A stretch of DNA of 64,000 nucleotides, taken from positions 21,070,932-21,134,931 of the forward strand of contig NC_092679.1 of NCBI RefSeq assembly GCF_964355755.1. Reading direction: 5' to 3'. Positions 25,701 through 46,258 of this stretch are shown here, piece after piece; the first letter of the stretch is position 1, and the number at the start of each line of letters is the position of its first letter. The DNA is from Antedon mediterranea (lineage: Eukaryota; Echinodermata; Crinoidea; Comatulida; Antedonidae). The translations under genes were made by a program, and so were the position numbers. Below the pieces are notes generated by a model. That model was not told the DNA's origin. It was given only the letters and a program-made list of their open reading frames with translations, and searched no databases.

Positions 25701-26935
25701 TGTTCAGACCCATGGCGTTAGACCGTTTTAGCGTACAACGTTACTATCAAGGTCACGTTACAAACCGCAGAGAAAAAAACGAGGTGTTCAGACCCATAGC
25801 GTACGATTATCGTTACAACGGAAATACGTCATCCAGGTTGTTTCTAGTTGCATATTCATGTGCTCTTACACCCACGTGTTTTCATCATTATTTCCACTGT
25901 ATATAGGCCTAGATCTCAGCCCTACAATTATGACAACATTTGCCGTAAATAAAACATACCTCAGCATTTATTTAAGAAAAATATAGTAAAGCCAAATTTC
26001 TGTTTCTATTGTTTTTATTTTGTAGTAAAAAACATTTTCCCCAGGCTCTTGTGTTACGAAAATAAAGCAGGCCTCGTAATGATGAAGAAAAAAATGATTG
26101 TGATTAGTCTATCCAGTCCAGTCAAAGATTATATTCTTTGGTGCAGTCGGTTGAAAATAACCCTTAACTTGCTAATAAAAGGGACACAGCTCCCTTGTTT
26201 GTTTACTGTTTTTTTTAGGAGTTAGGGGATTTTCAGCATTAAACTTGTCCAGTCTAGTCTGCCTTGTATGAATGAGTGACTTGATGTCCCACGCTAGTTT
26301 TTAGCTTGAATGAAATGCGTGAATGGCTCTAGGCCTAGCTAAGCCTAAAAGCGGATGGGATCGTAGTCCCTATGTTTAAATACAAGGTGCATGTATTTAT
26401 GTCATTTGTTAGAAAATATAATGGTAATCAGTTGATAATAGTTTGTAGCCTTTGTAACAGTTGTATTTGTAGTGTAGTTAGGCCTTATTTATTCTGGCCT
26501 TTTTGTTATTGAAATCCATCTCACACATTGACGATACAAGATGTCAGCCTAGGTCAAACCTTGTTTCGCGTCATAACAGGAAACGTTCTGATTGGATACA
26601 ACGTTGACTTACAGTAGCGTCGTACGCTAAAACGGTACTATCAACCGTTTTCCACTACAACGCTACAACCGTTGTACGACGCGTTGTACGCTAATCCCCA
26701 ACTGTTCAGACACACATTCTTTTAGCGTCGTACGCTAAAACGGTCTAACGCCATGGGTCTGAACAGGGCCTTTAGCGTGTTAGATAAGTATTACTTGCAT
26801 GACAGTGATTTGTTTGGTGAAGATGAGATTGGTACCGTTGTGTTTAACACGCATGGGGACATAGGGCAATCGGTTGATATACGTGAATTAATGCTTGAGG
26901 CAGACCAAGCCATTATTGTAGAATTCCCTATCTAG
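19702..26935 (+). CDS. SLC3 heavy chain paralogue (gene B), last exon split by a transposon
   Basis: Exons: 19702-20206, 20873-21052, 21544-21689, 21801-21926, 22274-22411, 23253-23389, 23700-23880, 24394-24576, 24743-24892, and a last exon beginning at 25522. All borders are AG/GT and phases match genes A and C. Coding: long cytoplasmic tail (about 1-110, Ser/Lys-rich with KRRR near 79-82), TM helix about 111-132, Cys136, then a dead GH13 domain ([57 protein letters not shown]). The catalytic Asp and Glu positions read Arg (DGLYLRH) and Asp. The last exon is interrupted after residue 640 by a 1075-bp element (25696-26770) that adds 11 codons and a stop at 25728; the native C-terminus resumes at 26774-26935. 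Without the insert the product would be 693 residues. A real insertion in this haplotype seems likely; start chosen as the first in-frame ATG after a non-coding stretch. Confidence 0.83.
20703..20806. repeat. MITE family M1, short copy
   Basis: The inverted termini are AAGCCTTGTCTACAATA at the left and GTTTGATAGTGTAGACAGAG at the right, with an internal ccatatttgggcacatcaca. The copy is internally deleted compared with 150-bp copies. It lies in gene B intron 1, about 65 bases before an acceptor. Confidence 0.75.
22064..22193. repeat. Small inverted-repeat element in gene B intron 4
   Basis: The ends ttttccattaggtaaatttg and its imperfect complement (caaattcgcctggtggaaaa) flank inner arms TCGCGCGAATCG / CGATTCGCGCGA. 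Palindromic ACGCATGCG words lie inside. The element is about 130 bp and non-coding. Confidence 0.65.
24069..24220. repeat. MITE family M1, near-complete copy
   Basis: The left end is AAAGCTCTGTCTACACTATC then aaactttatgtgac; the right end is gtcaaactagtttgat followed by gtgtagacagagctt. The interior has the gatgtcatatca and accatattt words of the family. It lies in gene B intron 7. Confidence 0.8.
25696..26770. mobile_element. TIR transposon (non-autonomous) inside gene B last exon
   Basis: The termini are inverted repeats of about 45 bp starting GGCCCTGTTCAGACCCATGG at both ends. The flanks are TTT at 25693-25695 and TTT at 26771-26773, a 3-bp target duplication. Joining the flanks at the TTT restores the reading frame exactly (Asp-Phe-Ser-Val). 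The 1075-bp interior has no transposase-length frame, so it is non-autonomous. Subterminal copies of the gttcagacccat word occur at about 25783 and, in altered form, at about 26703. A 3-bp duplication fits PIF/Harbinger-like elements, which usually prefer TWA; TTT is atypical, so the superfamily is tentative. Confidence 0.9.
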
Positions 26936-36718
<9,783 letters not shown>

Positions 36719-37631
36719 ATATAGCTTAATTGTTAGATGATTAAATCTCAATTAATAGTGGAGGTTTACATCTTCATACAGCTGATACTGAAAAAGAGTG
36801 AATTCATGAAAGAGTACTGTCAGGGCATCTTCTCGCATACAAATAAAAATAAGCTAATTTGACTGTTGTTTTGAACAGATAATCAGCAGATCTAGCTTCT
36901 CAAACCCTTGCTGTTTATGCAGGCAGTGAGAGTATAGATCACTGAGAGGTGTTTGCGAATAACCAGTCAAATACGCCTAATGGATTAGCTATTCTGCTTC
37001 AATAATCTCATTTACAATTAAAAAACTAATTTCTGGCAGCTTGTTGTATAGACTTGCACAGTGTACACATTTTGAGGGCTTTAGTGAATGTATGAAAATG
37101 TTTTAATTTGCGGTGTTTAAGTTATTATTAATACAAATTGTGAAAAAAATTAAGTAATTATAATGTGCCCTCTTGCCAAATTTGTAACAGCCATTGATTT
37201 TGGGAGACAAGCGTGTGTTATAATTGTACAGCTAGGAATATTGTTGTTGTTCCTTTTTGACGCGTTTATCAGTCTGGTTGCACCACCAATATAACATTGG
37301 TAGAACAACAGAGCTGGCTATGTGTAAATGAGCAATATCTCTCAATGTATTTACAGAGCAATACAAATTCACAAGTAATAATATCTATTCTCTTTGCTAC
37401 ATTATTAATGACATGTTTCTAAAAATAAAAGAACATTATTCTTGCCTAAATGTCATTGGTAATTCAGTGAAGAGATAACTGTTCTAGCAATACTTGATAT
37501 AAAGTCTTGTCTCCCCCGTGTGTACTTTCGTAAATGAAATATTTATACCCCGCTTGCATTGTAATTTGGTTGTGCATCGCCTTCTCATTCATCGTACCTA
37601 GCTAGATATGGTGTTGTAATATTTGCCTTTT

Positions 37632-37637
37632 AATAAA
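37632..37637 (+). terminator. Candidate poly(A) signal of gene C
   Basis: A canonical AATAAA hexamer lies about 0.9 kb past the gene C stop codon. An earlier A-rich aaataaaaataag stretch near 36840 is an alternative. Confidence 0.4.
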
Positions 37638-37893
37638 GCCTCTGAAGTACTAAATATGTATTTTTGAATAAATTATTTTATGAAACTTTACGTTCAGAAC
37701 AAGGCTGTCGATGGCCTTGTTGAGCCAAGCGCAGAATCGGTTGCGAGACAATTCGGACTACGAGTTATTTTTTGCCGGTGTCTTTGTACGGCTTTCGGTG
37801 TGCGATTACGTCACTCTACGATGATGAATTGTGTTTTTTAATATAAGTGGTACAGCGCCATCTGGCGCTGGCCGTTTATCTGATCATCACTCT

Positions 37894-38052
37894 CAAGCTT
37901 GGTTCCCACTAGAACGTAACGCAAGCGTTTTAACCAATGACAAGCGAAGTTATAGACAGTTAGCAATCACAAGCGAATAAGCCATCGCTTGTGATTGGTC
38001 AATTCACTTGCGTTGCGTTACGTCCTTGCGTCGCTAGTGGGAACCACGCTTA
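37894..38052. repeat. MITE family M2, compact complete copy
   Basis: Termini AAGCTTGGTTCCCACTAG and CTAGTGGGAACCACGCTT bound an interior with accaatgacaagcgaa and its inverted partner. About 160 bp; this is the cleanest copy for defining the family. Confidence 0.8.
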
Positions 38053-38211
38053 ACTACAGATAGTACTGTCATAGAGATTCTCCATGGTAGTACTAAACGA
38101 GATAAATTTAGTGTCGAAGTTCAAAAAGGTTTCTATGCCTAATCGACCTGAATGTGCTTAAAATGTATCGGTGAATATATAGGTCTTTTTTTCAAAAGCT
38201 GTATGTTCTTA

Positions 38212-38265
38212 TGCTTTGTCTACACTACAACAATTTACTAGTTTGATAGTGTAGACAGAGCTTTA
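38212..38265. repeat. MITE family M1, minimal copy (ends only)
   Basis: Only the two termini remain: ctttgtctacacta at the left and actagtttgatagtgtagac followed by agagcttt at the right, with almost no interior. The segment is about 54 bp. Confidence 0.7.
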
Positions 38266-38470
38266 AACAATGGAGAAAATATTTCTTCTGAAAAACAACA
38301 CGCACATAATAATAATAATAGGCCTACACAAACCTTTGTTTCGGGAAAATATATTTATTGTTACTGAACAATTGTTTCACATTGTTACCGGCAAGTAAAC
38401 TAGTTCGTATTTACAGTACACTACTGTAAGTGCTTTACGCATTAAGTTTTTCTAAAACGTAGAGGCCTAT

Positions 38471-39484
38471 CTAAGCCTTAGTGAAGATTCGTTTGGCGGT
38501 TACTCCTTGATACGTCATTGTGACGTGCATTTCACCGTTCACCAACTCCCTCACAGCTTTCGTTCCTGTGGCTTCCTTGGCGTTGGTTAGGATAAGCTTA
38601 CCACCCTCCCAGGCAGACTGCACTGTGACCTCAATGCCTTTAATTTCTTTGATATCTTCATCTATGAAGGTATCGCCAACCTTAAAAAATAAATCGTTAA
38701 AAAGTTAACATTTTTTATTAATATTATGCCAATGCTACAAACTATTTCTGTAGAAGGAAAATGAGATCGTTCCATTTCCCCACCAACGTTTCGTATCTTA
38801 TTTCATTCTGCTAATGTGTAAAAACACTACAAAACGTTGGATGATTTTATTCCACACCAGCATAAGAGCACTTGCTCTATGCTGGTACAGTGTGTAATAC
38901 ACTATCAAAACGATCCCAATCCAAGAAACCATCCATGTAATTGAAATGATATGAATTTATGCATCCATAATGCAGCTATTAATCAGCGCAAAGTTGTGTC
39001 TTTACCTAAACAGGTACCAATTTCTACATCTGGATAAGATGAGTAAAAGGCCTTGTCTAAGAGTACAAGTACATGCGACGAGAGTTTGATTCGAACCTAC
39101 TGTGCGCCACGCGCCCGATTTCAGTTATGCTACAGAGAACAGGTCAGGACCTCCCAAAACTGACCGCCGTATTACAGAACCACATCAAACATTTCAATGC
39201 AGTACTGTAGGCCTAATACATTGTTTTAAATACTTTTAACTATTATGTGACTTAATTTTCTAAAAAATATAAATTGTACCGACCTTAAATGAGTTCACTC
39301 TAGTCTTGAGCTTAGTGATGGTCTTGATGGTGAAGTTATCACCATCTTGTTGGATCTCTACGGTGGGAATGGCATCACTGGAAGCTAGTTTAGCCTTCAA
39401 TTCTGGAGTAATACCGGCTTTCTCCAACAGAGCTTCGAAGTTCTGTGCATCTTTCAGCTTCCAGGTTCCGGAGAAGTTGGTCAT
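38471..39484 (-). CDS. Intracellular lipid-binding protein F1 (FABP/CRABP family), 2 coding exons
   Basis: Cytosolic beta-barrel carrier for a fatty acid or similar hydrophobic ligand. Coding exons: 39484-39284 (67 codons) and 38680-38471 (69 codons plus stop), 136 residues; usual iLBP length is 127-137. The N-terminal FSGTWKL block, helices to about residue 36, then beta strands with VTVQSAWEGGKLIL and AKRIFTKA at the end are typical. The FABP Arg-x-Tyr ligand motif near the C-terminus reads Arg-x-Phe here. A 5'UTR intron precedes the ATG (acceptor before 39489; candidate donor at 39962/39961). The coding intron has a weak donor (AAG/GTCGGT). It is the only member of the cluster with an intron in the frame and the most divergent. 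Ligand cannot be told. Confidence 0.85.
38862..38893. repeat. Short hairpin in F1 intron
   Basis: ccagcataagagc and gctctatgctgg are near-perfect complements around a 4-base loop. It could be an RNA hairpin or a relic of a small fold-back element; nothing else supports a function. Confidence 0.4.
39072..39145 (-). repeat. tRNA-like SINE remnant in F1 intron
   Basis: The minus strand has a box A-like TAGCATAACTG word followed about 25 bases later by a box B-like AGGTTCGAATC. The arms do not form a proper tRNA. Probably a tRNA-derived SINE head. Confidence 0.35.
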
Positions 39485-40043
39485 TTTGTCTGAAATAGAA
39501 ACAAAATGGTGAATTATGAATATAGAATCTGGTAATCTTGAATTGGAATGTAATATAAAATGAAATATCACGTATAGGTATTTGAATCGGGTAATCAGTA
39601 ATTGGAATGTAATTCAAAGGAGACATGAAATACTGTATCATAAGATACATAAGCCTATACCTTTCTCATGACTGTTTGTATTGTGGAAAAGGGAGTCAGA
39701 AAGTTTTTGGACATGGATTAGTTTAGTGGTCTAAACATGCGCCTTCCAAAAAAAATAGTACATACACGATTGTAAGTTCGTATTTGAATTGTTTGTTAAA
39801 CTCTTAATTTTAAAATTGAAAAAAAAATCATAAAGAAACAAAGCATTTCACGTTTCCGCGATAAATCTAATAGGACTAAACAAGTAAAAACTAGGAAATC
39901 AAGAAAGTAACGCACAACAAATCTAAGCGTTAAATTAGGATTGAAACGACAAAATACTTACATGCTTTGAATATAGTCTGCTAAACGAATGAAGCCTCCG
40001 ACAAGTATAAGCCAAAAGAGGCAGATCAAGCTGTGCGCTTTGA

Positions 40044-40050
40044 ATTTATA
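40044..40050 (-). promoter_or_regulatory. TATA box of F1
   Basis: TATAAAT on the minus strand lies about 85 bases upstream of a GCAT/GTAAGT donor at 39962/39961. This places a short 5'UTR exon between about 40018 and 39962. The match to the promoter layout of F2-F4 supports it. Confidence 0.6.
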
Positions 40051-40794
40051 GCCAGTTACTAGGGACTTCGATCAAAGATAGCTTGAGATAAACTCATGTA
40101 ATCTTAACAATGTTACGTGGCCAGTTTACATCTTTAATCAACCGTGATAATATTAAACAACTGATGTTTAATATTTAACTACAATATAAAAACACAACGT
40201 GACATTAAGTTTGTGGTAAGGTTGATCACATAACTTAAGCAAATATCGGTGCAAATTCACCTGATTTTTGTGATTACATAGATAAACAATTGCCTAGTGA
40301 TACAGACGCGCTCGAAGTTAGCAAATAGAGTATGAGTGAAATGAGTATGAGTAATCTTTTCTAATAATAACTTGTTAATAATTCAATTATGAATGGTTGC
40401 TTTAAAAAAAAAATACTGGAGTGGGTGGGTGGTGTTAGTTAAGGTTATTAGAAATGGATCGATAATGGCAGTTATGTCCGTAAACACTATATTAATTTAA
40501 AATCATAGGAAGATATTTCCCTCTCTTTTCATTTGTTATATTTGGTTCCAGACGGAGTTTTGTTTTAATATTAGTAAAAAGATAAATATTTTGGTACATA
40601 TGGCGTTTCATACGTATACTACTTGAGTTTGGATACTCCTATTTTCAGAAAAAAAAACAAATAAATAAAAAAAAGAATGAATGCAGACTTGGGGCAAGTC
40701 TAATACAGACTATAAATTTCTTTAAATATTGCATATTCTCCAGAGAACTTGTCAATTTGAAATGCGTATGAAAATTATGTGGTAGGGTGTCCAG

Positions 40795-40890
40795 TTCCTT
40801 TCCACGCCGCCTTGTCCTTCCATTTTCAACCAGGTACTCATTTACAGCTCAACTTATTTACAGTCAAGTGTCCTAACCACTCGGCTACCC
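40795..40890 (-). repeat. tRNA-derived SINE head
   Basis: The minus strand carries GTAGCCGAGTGGTTAGGACA, a good RNA polymerase III box A as found in tRNA-Ser/Leu, followed by a degenerate box B-like region. No complete cloverleaf can be drawn, so this is more likely a SINE than a tRNA gene. Confidence 0.45.
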
Positions 40891-41453
40891 AACTCCTTAC
40901 TACTAAATTACTATATATACTGTATCATATGCGTACCGTAATAAAAGGGTAGACCTACTGTAAGCATGCATGTAGTTCAAGCAATATGATATAAGATTAA
41001 TTATTTTCAACATCATTTCTCATTCTTAATCCGGTACAGTAGTAGTTTGTTGATCTAGAGTATATTTAAATATAGGCCTATTTATTTATTTATTTATTTA
41101 TATTGAATCCTGTTTCGTGAAGCTTGGGAAAAGTGCTCCCTCTTTAGAAAATAGTTCCATAATTACTTTTTTCAAGAAGTTTTATAAAGAAGAAACTTAA
41201 CTATTATTTTGATTGATAGGATTCAATTATTCATTAGAAAGTCTGTCAATCATGATGGGATATTGATGAAAATAAAATCCGACACAACATTTGCTCTTCT
41301 AGGGACCGAGCCTTTTCCTTTTTTTAATATTTTAAAAGACTGAAATTATTGAATTAAATTTATTTTAATGGATTGAAAGTAAATAAATGTTGAAAATTTA
41401 ATTTATTGAATATTTTGGTAATCAGACCGACCTTTTACTGCTACATCATATAT

Positions 41454-41605
41454 AAAGCTCTGTCTACTGTGACAAAAATATGATGTGCCCATATATGGAC
41501 ATGATGGCGTCATATCACTACCATATTGGAGCATATCACTACCATATTTTAGCACATCACACTTTTTTGTTGTCAAACTAGTTTGATAGTGTAGACAGAG
41601 CTTTA
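41454..41605. repeat. MITE family M1, near-complete copy
   Basis: Left end aaagctctgtctac, interior tcatatcactaccatatt repeated, right end caaactagtttgatagtgta then gacagagcttta. Very similar to the copy at 24069-24220. Confidence 0.8.
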
Positions 41606-41999
41606 GCATTTTTGTACAAATCGATTTGTCTGCATCATCAGCGGATCGTAATTGTCAAACGTCATAGTCTAGGATTTAATCTCAGATGATCATCATTATC
41701 ATAGTCATCATATTCAAAGATTCATTCGTTTAACGTTAGTTACCAACAGCACAAATTAGGAAAACAACAAGAAAATACATTTAATTTTTTTATTTCAAAT
41801 TTTCTAAACAAAAATGTTGCACATTGACAGACATTGTGCAGTTTATACACTGTTGTCGATAGCGCCAGCCTCCTTGATTTCGATGTTTTTGAGATACATT
41901 GTAATGTCCAAGTTGTTTCAGAACTTTATTTGTTTCTATTGTTCGACTATTTGAACTAGGATTTTATTTAAAGTTCAAGCTTTGTTTTAAAAGCACATC

Positions 42000-42392
42000 T
42001 TAAGCCTTGCTGAAGCATCGTTTGGCTTTAGTACCGTCGAACTCGAATGTAACACACATCTGTCCTCCACAGAGCTCACGGGTTACACCGTTGCCTTTCT
42101 CGCCCTTCAGCACCAGCTTGTCACCGTCCCAGGCTGGGGTTACACTCAGTTCCTTTCCTCTCAGAGCCTTGATGTCTGGATCAACAAAGCTGGTTCCAAT
42201 GGAGAAGCTAACTTCCCTGGTTCCGGCAGCTGTGGTTGTCTTGATGTTAAAGCTGTCGCCGTTCTGGGCGATCACAACCGTTGAACCTTCCTGGGCTGGT
42301 CTCTTGTCGGCTGGCACATTCAGTTTGTCCAACAGGGCTACCAAACCCTCACCACTGGCAAACTTCCATGTTCCACTGAAGTCAACAGGCAT
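42000..42392 (-). CDS. Intracellular lipid-binding protein F2, intronless frame
   Basis: A single uninterrupted frame of 130 codons plus stop encodes a full-length FABP/CRABP-type beta-barrel. Start ATG (42390-42392) begins MPVDFSGTWKF. Visible blocks: FSGTW at 5-9, the helix pair to about residue 36, GTREVSFSIG, FVDPDIKALRG, TPAWDGDKLVL, and a C-terminal AKRCFSKA where the usual Arg-x-Tyr motif is Arg-x-Phe. A 5'UTR intron lies just upstream: acceptor before 42405, donor AAAAAG/GTAAGT at 43255/43254. TATA box at 43346-43353. Retention of a UTR intron argues against a recent processed retrocopy. F2 is more divergent from F3/F4 than those are from each other. Ligand is unknown. Confidence 0.93.
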   Translation of the reverse strand: MPVDFSGTWKFASGEGLVALLDKLNVPADKRPAQEGSTVVIAQNGDSFNIKTTTAAGTREVSFSIGTSFVDPDIKALRGKELSVTPAWDGDKLVLKGEKGNGVTRELCGGQMCVTFEFDGTKAKRCFSKA

Positions 42393-43254
42393 GATGAAAT
42401 TTAATCTATCGGTAAAAAAAAAATATTAGAAACGATAATATTAAAATTGTGTGAATAAAATCGCGAGTCAAATTGCATTCACGTGCATTAGCCTACATCT
42501 TGATAAAAATCAAAACAGGAATATTTTTTAAATGGGGTGAAATTTATGGGGTGAGATAACCCTATCGAGTCATCTAATTCCGTCGAAAGTTTTATTTACC
42601 CAACAGGGTTACACTGTCAAAGGTAGTGTTTGTATAGTTTGGCCGAGTTCTATATAGAGTCACTGTGAAATAATAAAATCTGTATAACTAGTTTAAATTC
42701 AAGATAAACACTATTTTCTTCAAGTTGGTCTACTGGTCTAACCCAATGCTATTACAAGTTTAGGTGATTTTACTCTCAACACAAACGAAAGATCATTTTA
42801 AAATAAAAGAAGGATATGGTTTTGTCAAGAACATTCCATACCTTTTATTTCTAGAATAAAAGTCATTCTGTCTATAGTTTGTAAATCGACATAGGCTTTT
42901 GGTATTTTGCCAAAAAACATAGTTAGCTGATAACAATTTACTAAACCTAACTTTAAATTCAGACGTTTGTTAAATTAATTATTTATTTTGTCAACATTAT
43001 TTTAATAGCAATATACAAAAAAAAGTAAAAGTAAAAAATTACAAGCAATATACAGAAATAGTATTAGCTGGTGTAAAAAAGAAATATTAAAAGGAGAAAA
43101 AAAACTTGAAATGTGGATAGTAAATAAAGTAGTCAGATTATTTACAGCTTGAATAATATAGGTAACATGTAATAACTATCAAATTAACTACTACTTTGAT
43201 GAATAAGTTATAAATATTGTACTGTAGGTTAGAATCTACAATAATTGTACTTAC

Positions 43255-43353
43255 CTTTTTGTTGCTTGCGAGAGAAAAGAAAAGAGCGTTTAGCTGATCG
43301 GTTGGTCGAGAAGATCAAGGATGCAAAATTAGGATTTTATGCCAATTTATATA
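43255..43353 (-). promoter_or_regulatory. F2 promoter and non-coding first exon
   Basis: TATATAAA on the minus strand (43346-43353) is followed by a probable 5'UTR exon from about 43318 to 43255 ending AAAAAG/GTAAGT. The intron to the coding exon acceptor at 42405 is about 0.85 kb. Confidence 0.65.
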
Positions 43354-45091
43354 CTTTGATGTTTAGATAATTCTACAAGAAACACCCTTTCATCATCTTA
43401 ATTGCTTTATTTCTATTGGTCAAGCTCATCGAAAAACGATCAGTAATTGGTTGATAATTCTTCTAGATGCTAAATCAGCAAACACTATAGAAGTTAAGCA
43501 AATATTTAAAGGTGGGTAATCGATGGGAGTATATCTCAAGTCGTTCGTGCTGTTGAATGCTGATTCGGTGAAAGGTTATAGAACTAGTATAAGCCAATAT
43601 GTTGTCAACACCTCGAATAGGGTGACCTATAGGGCAAAGAGAACCCATTGACTTTTTCGTCACGTTCCTATCATATACAATACGCTTTTGATTGATGGGG
43701 ATTGTAGTTTGGTACTTGTACAGAATAACCCTATTATCTAAGCAAATTCATCTTCGTGGAACGATTTGTACGATTCCACAGGTGTGGGCCGTTGCTATGC
43801 TATATTAAAAGACCTGTGGGAATTTAAAATAAGAACATTTTGTAATTATTATAAATAATTAAACTTATGCAAATAATATTTTTAAAACATTCAACCTAAA
43901 AGAGCTACGTCAACATCTACCTTCCACCTCAGCTCCACCTCTCCCCCTCCATCATCTCTTTTCGAACTAACCATATCCTACCCATTCCAGCCCACCTGTC
44001 ACCCTCCCTAATCTGTTTTCGAACAAGTACCCATCTATCCATTCCAGCCCACCTGTCACCCCAACCACTTCAAACCCACCATGTGGTGCAGAGGTTCAGA
44101 CGTTTTGAGAAAATAGACCCAGATGCCTAGAAATTGCATATGGTAAGATAAAAACTAGTGTACCGTGTTGCATATAAGTTAATACAAAATGATGTTATAG
44201 CGAACGAAATGAATTAATGAACCATTCGTTATGATAAAATATGTATTCCTTATTTTTAGGTTTAAATGTTATGAAACTTTTTTGTTATATTATTTTAATG
44301 ATGGATTCACACCAACCTCGCATTTTGTATTTATGGAGTGCTTCAAATATGCATAAATCGAAATCAAACAATATTCTTTTTTTTTTTACACCAAAAAATA
44401 TGCTAAAACATATTGCAGATTCACATGCTTTTATTTGTTTATATTTACCATAAAAGTTGATACACAATTTTAGTTGATTAATCTTCTATTAGGCTAGATT
44501 ATTTATAAAAAAATTGAAAGTTAATCATTTGGATGCATAGTCTGATTTAGGTCTTGACCGATTCAGAATTTAGGCGATTTGATAAAATGAGGTAATTTTA
44601 TCTATCTGTGTTCAGTTCTATTGAATTGGAGTGCACGTGTTATTCACAGAAATTAACAGAAATATTGCATTATTAGTTATAGTTAGAGTTATTGCGTATG
44701 ATCAAATTTTGGAAATTTGATAAAAATGAGTTACTTTAGCTATTCCGGTTTGCAGACTGCTTGAATTAGACTGTTGTCATCGTTATTAGTTATGATGGTA
44801 TTGCGATTCACACCAACCTCCCATTTTGTACCATAGTTAATTATGGAGAGAGGTTCAAATACTTAATTTACATAGCCCACAAACGTGGTAAATTGTAAGC
44901 GGAAAAATAAAAATATAGAATCTGTTATTTCTTGTGACCATTACACAAAACGCGAAGCGGACGAGCGGCGGTTTAGCGGAAACGAGCTCATGATAGATTC
45001 TATGGCACAAGCTACGCGGTTCTCCGACGACGTTACCGCTTGTATATTAGCCGTTGTATATAAAGGTTGAATTGACTTAATATATAGCTAT
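43354..45091. other. F2 upstream intergenic region with paralogous block
   Basis: No gene is recognised. It contains a diverged tandem repeat of about 65 bp near 43955-44065 (ccattccagcccacctgtca words). It also contains a non-coding block at about 44283-44800 that resembles 50755-51130 near F3. Its start, attcacaccaacctc followed by cattttgta, recurs at about 44804. Confidence 0.6.
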
Positions 45092-45099
45092 GTTCGCCA

Positions 45100-45271
45100 C
45101 AGTGGCGTAACGCAGAGGCCTGATGCCCTTGGTTTGGGAACCCTACGTGGCCCTCCAACGCTGGAGACCCCAGGCGTTCTTAACCTTTTTCGACATATTT
45201 TAATGTCTTTTTTTTTTCTGGGCTCTAGTCTTAGGTTTAGCCAGTGAGCGCTCATAGCCGTTACGCCACTG
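45100..45271. mobile_element. hAT-like MITE with exact 8-bp target duplication
   Basis: The ends CAGTGGCGTAACG and CGTTACGCCACTG are perfect inverted repeats. They are flanked by identical GTTCGCCA octamers at 45092-45099 and 45272-45279. An 8-bp duplication and a CAGTGGCG-type terminus fit the hAT superfamily. At 172 bp and without a frame it is non-autonomous. A diverged second copy lies at 57999-58143. Confidence 0.9.
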
Positions 45272-45954
45272 GTTCGCCATTACCAGCGAGCTTTGCAAAT
45301 ATAACTGAAATATCTGTACAAAAGTCAGTATATACAAATTGCTATCCCCAGCAAAGTCCGTCATTATCGTTGATAAGTGGTCTATATAAACCACACCATA
45401 TTCATAAAACGTAAGATACGCTTGTATGCTTATCGTACGCGTCGTTTGCTGTCTGTGATTTACAGTGATATTAGAATTCGATATACATTATTTTGAGTTA
45501 GTTTAAGAAGATAAACTCATGGATATAAACATAGTAAATTTGATTGACAAAATCATAGAGAGAGATAGTCGTAAAAGGTCACTGGGATCTTCAAACGAAT
45601 CGATAAATTGGAATTTGTACAGTAGAGAAAAAAAACCCAAAGTGTCTGATGATAGTATCTGTCTGTACACAGTTTAGAGTTAGTGGGTCTAATATCTTCG
45701 AGGGACCCTGGGCAGTGGCTATACCCAAGCCTAGAGTAACACCATTAACCATTAATATTTACGTGTTTAATGCAATATGCCTACTTGTAACGTTTATATT
45801 TTTTATTTTAGATTATAAAAGGATCCCAATGGGAAAAAGCTTTTTGGGCTATCCTGGAAAATCTTTTATAAATGTATTATTTGTAATGTCAGTAATTTAT
45901 GTTATCACTTCGTATGTAGTGATATATGGAAATCATGAGGTTTCTTAAAGTTCT

Positions 45955-46258
45955 AGAATTGTATAGTATACTTTTTCCTGACCAGCATTATCTTTGGGGT
46001 GCCTCTTTCTTGGTTGTTGTCTCTGAGCACCCGGTCGTCTGTGGCAAGGCAAATGTGTATCCTGTTCCTTTGTTTGGTCACCTAGGTAGGGGTCCGGATC
46101 CGGGACCGCGACAGAACGAGAACGGATGGGGACCCTGCAAAGAAATTGCATTTTATTTGTCGGGCATTTGTATGATTTGTTTTATTTTTTTTGAATGCGC
46201 CTTGAGCACTCTTGAGTGGTATGTGCGCTATAAAAATCCTGTTATTATTATTATGTAT
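45955..46258 (+). mobile_element. 3' end of a non-LTR retroelement or SINE
   Basis: The segment ends in GCGCTATAAAAATCCTG followed by a ttattattatt tail, preceded by gcgccttgagcac. This 3' form is common for short non-LTR-derived elements in marine deuterostomes. The LINE reverse-transcriptase frame begins directly after it. A reverse-orientation relative with the tail inverted lies near 22575-22640. Confidence 0.55.

Larger units (their letters stand above)
36719..38470. other. Gene C 3' region and intergenic to the FABP cluster
   Basis: No coding feature is seen. The gene C 3' UTR probably runs to the AATAAA at 37632-37637. Further right lie an M2 MITE (37894-38052) and a very short M1 MITE (38212-38265). 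Confidence 0.55.
40051..41999. other. Intergenic between F1 and F2
   Basis: No gene is seen. The segment contains a tRNA-Ser/Leu-like SINE head on the minus strand (about 40795-40890, with TAGCCGAGTGGTTAGG) and a complete M1 MITE (41454-41605). The 3' UTR of F2 should occupy the right end. Confidence 0.55.

Noticed and set aside
42000-42392. F2-F4 as processed retropseudogenes
   Set aside because: Frames are intact, TATA boxes and spliced leader exons are present, no poly(A) tail or flanking duplication is seen, and the genes are clustered.
45649-45948. Open frame of 99 codons with hydrophobic stretches
   Set aside because: It looks membrane-like, but there is no recognisable family, no start context and no splice partner; it lies between two mobile-element remnants.
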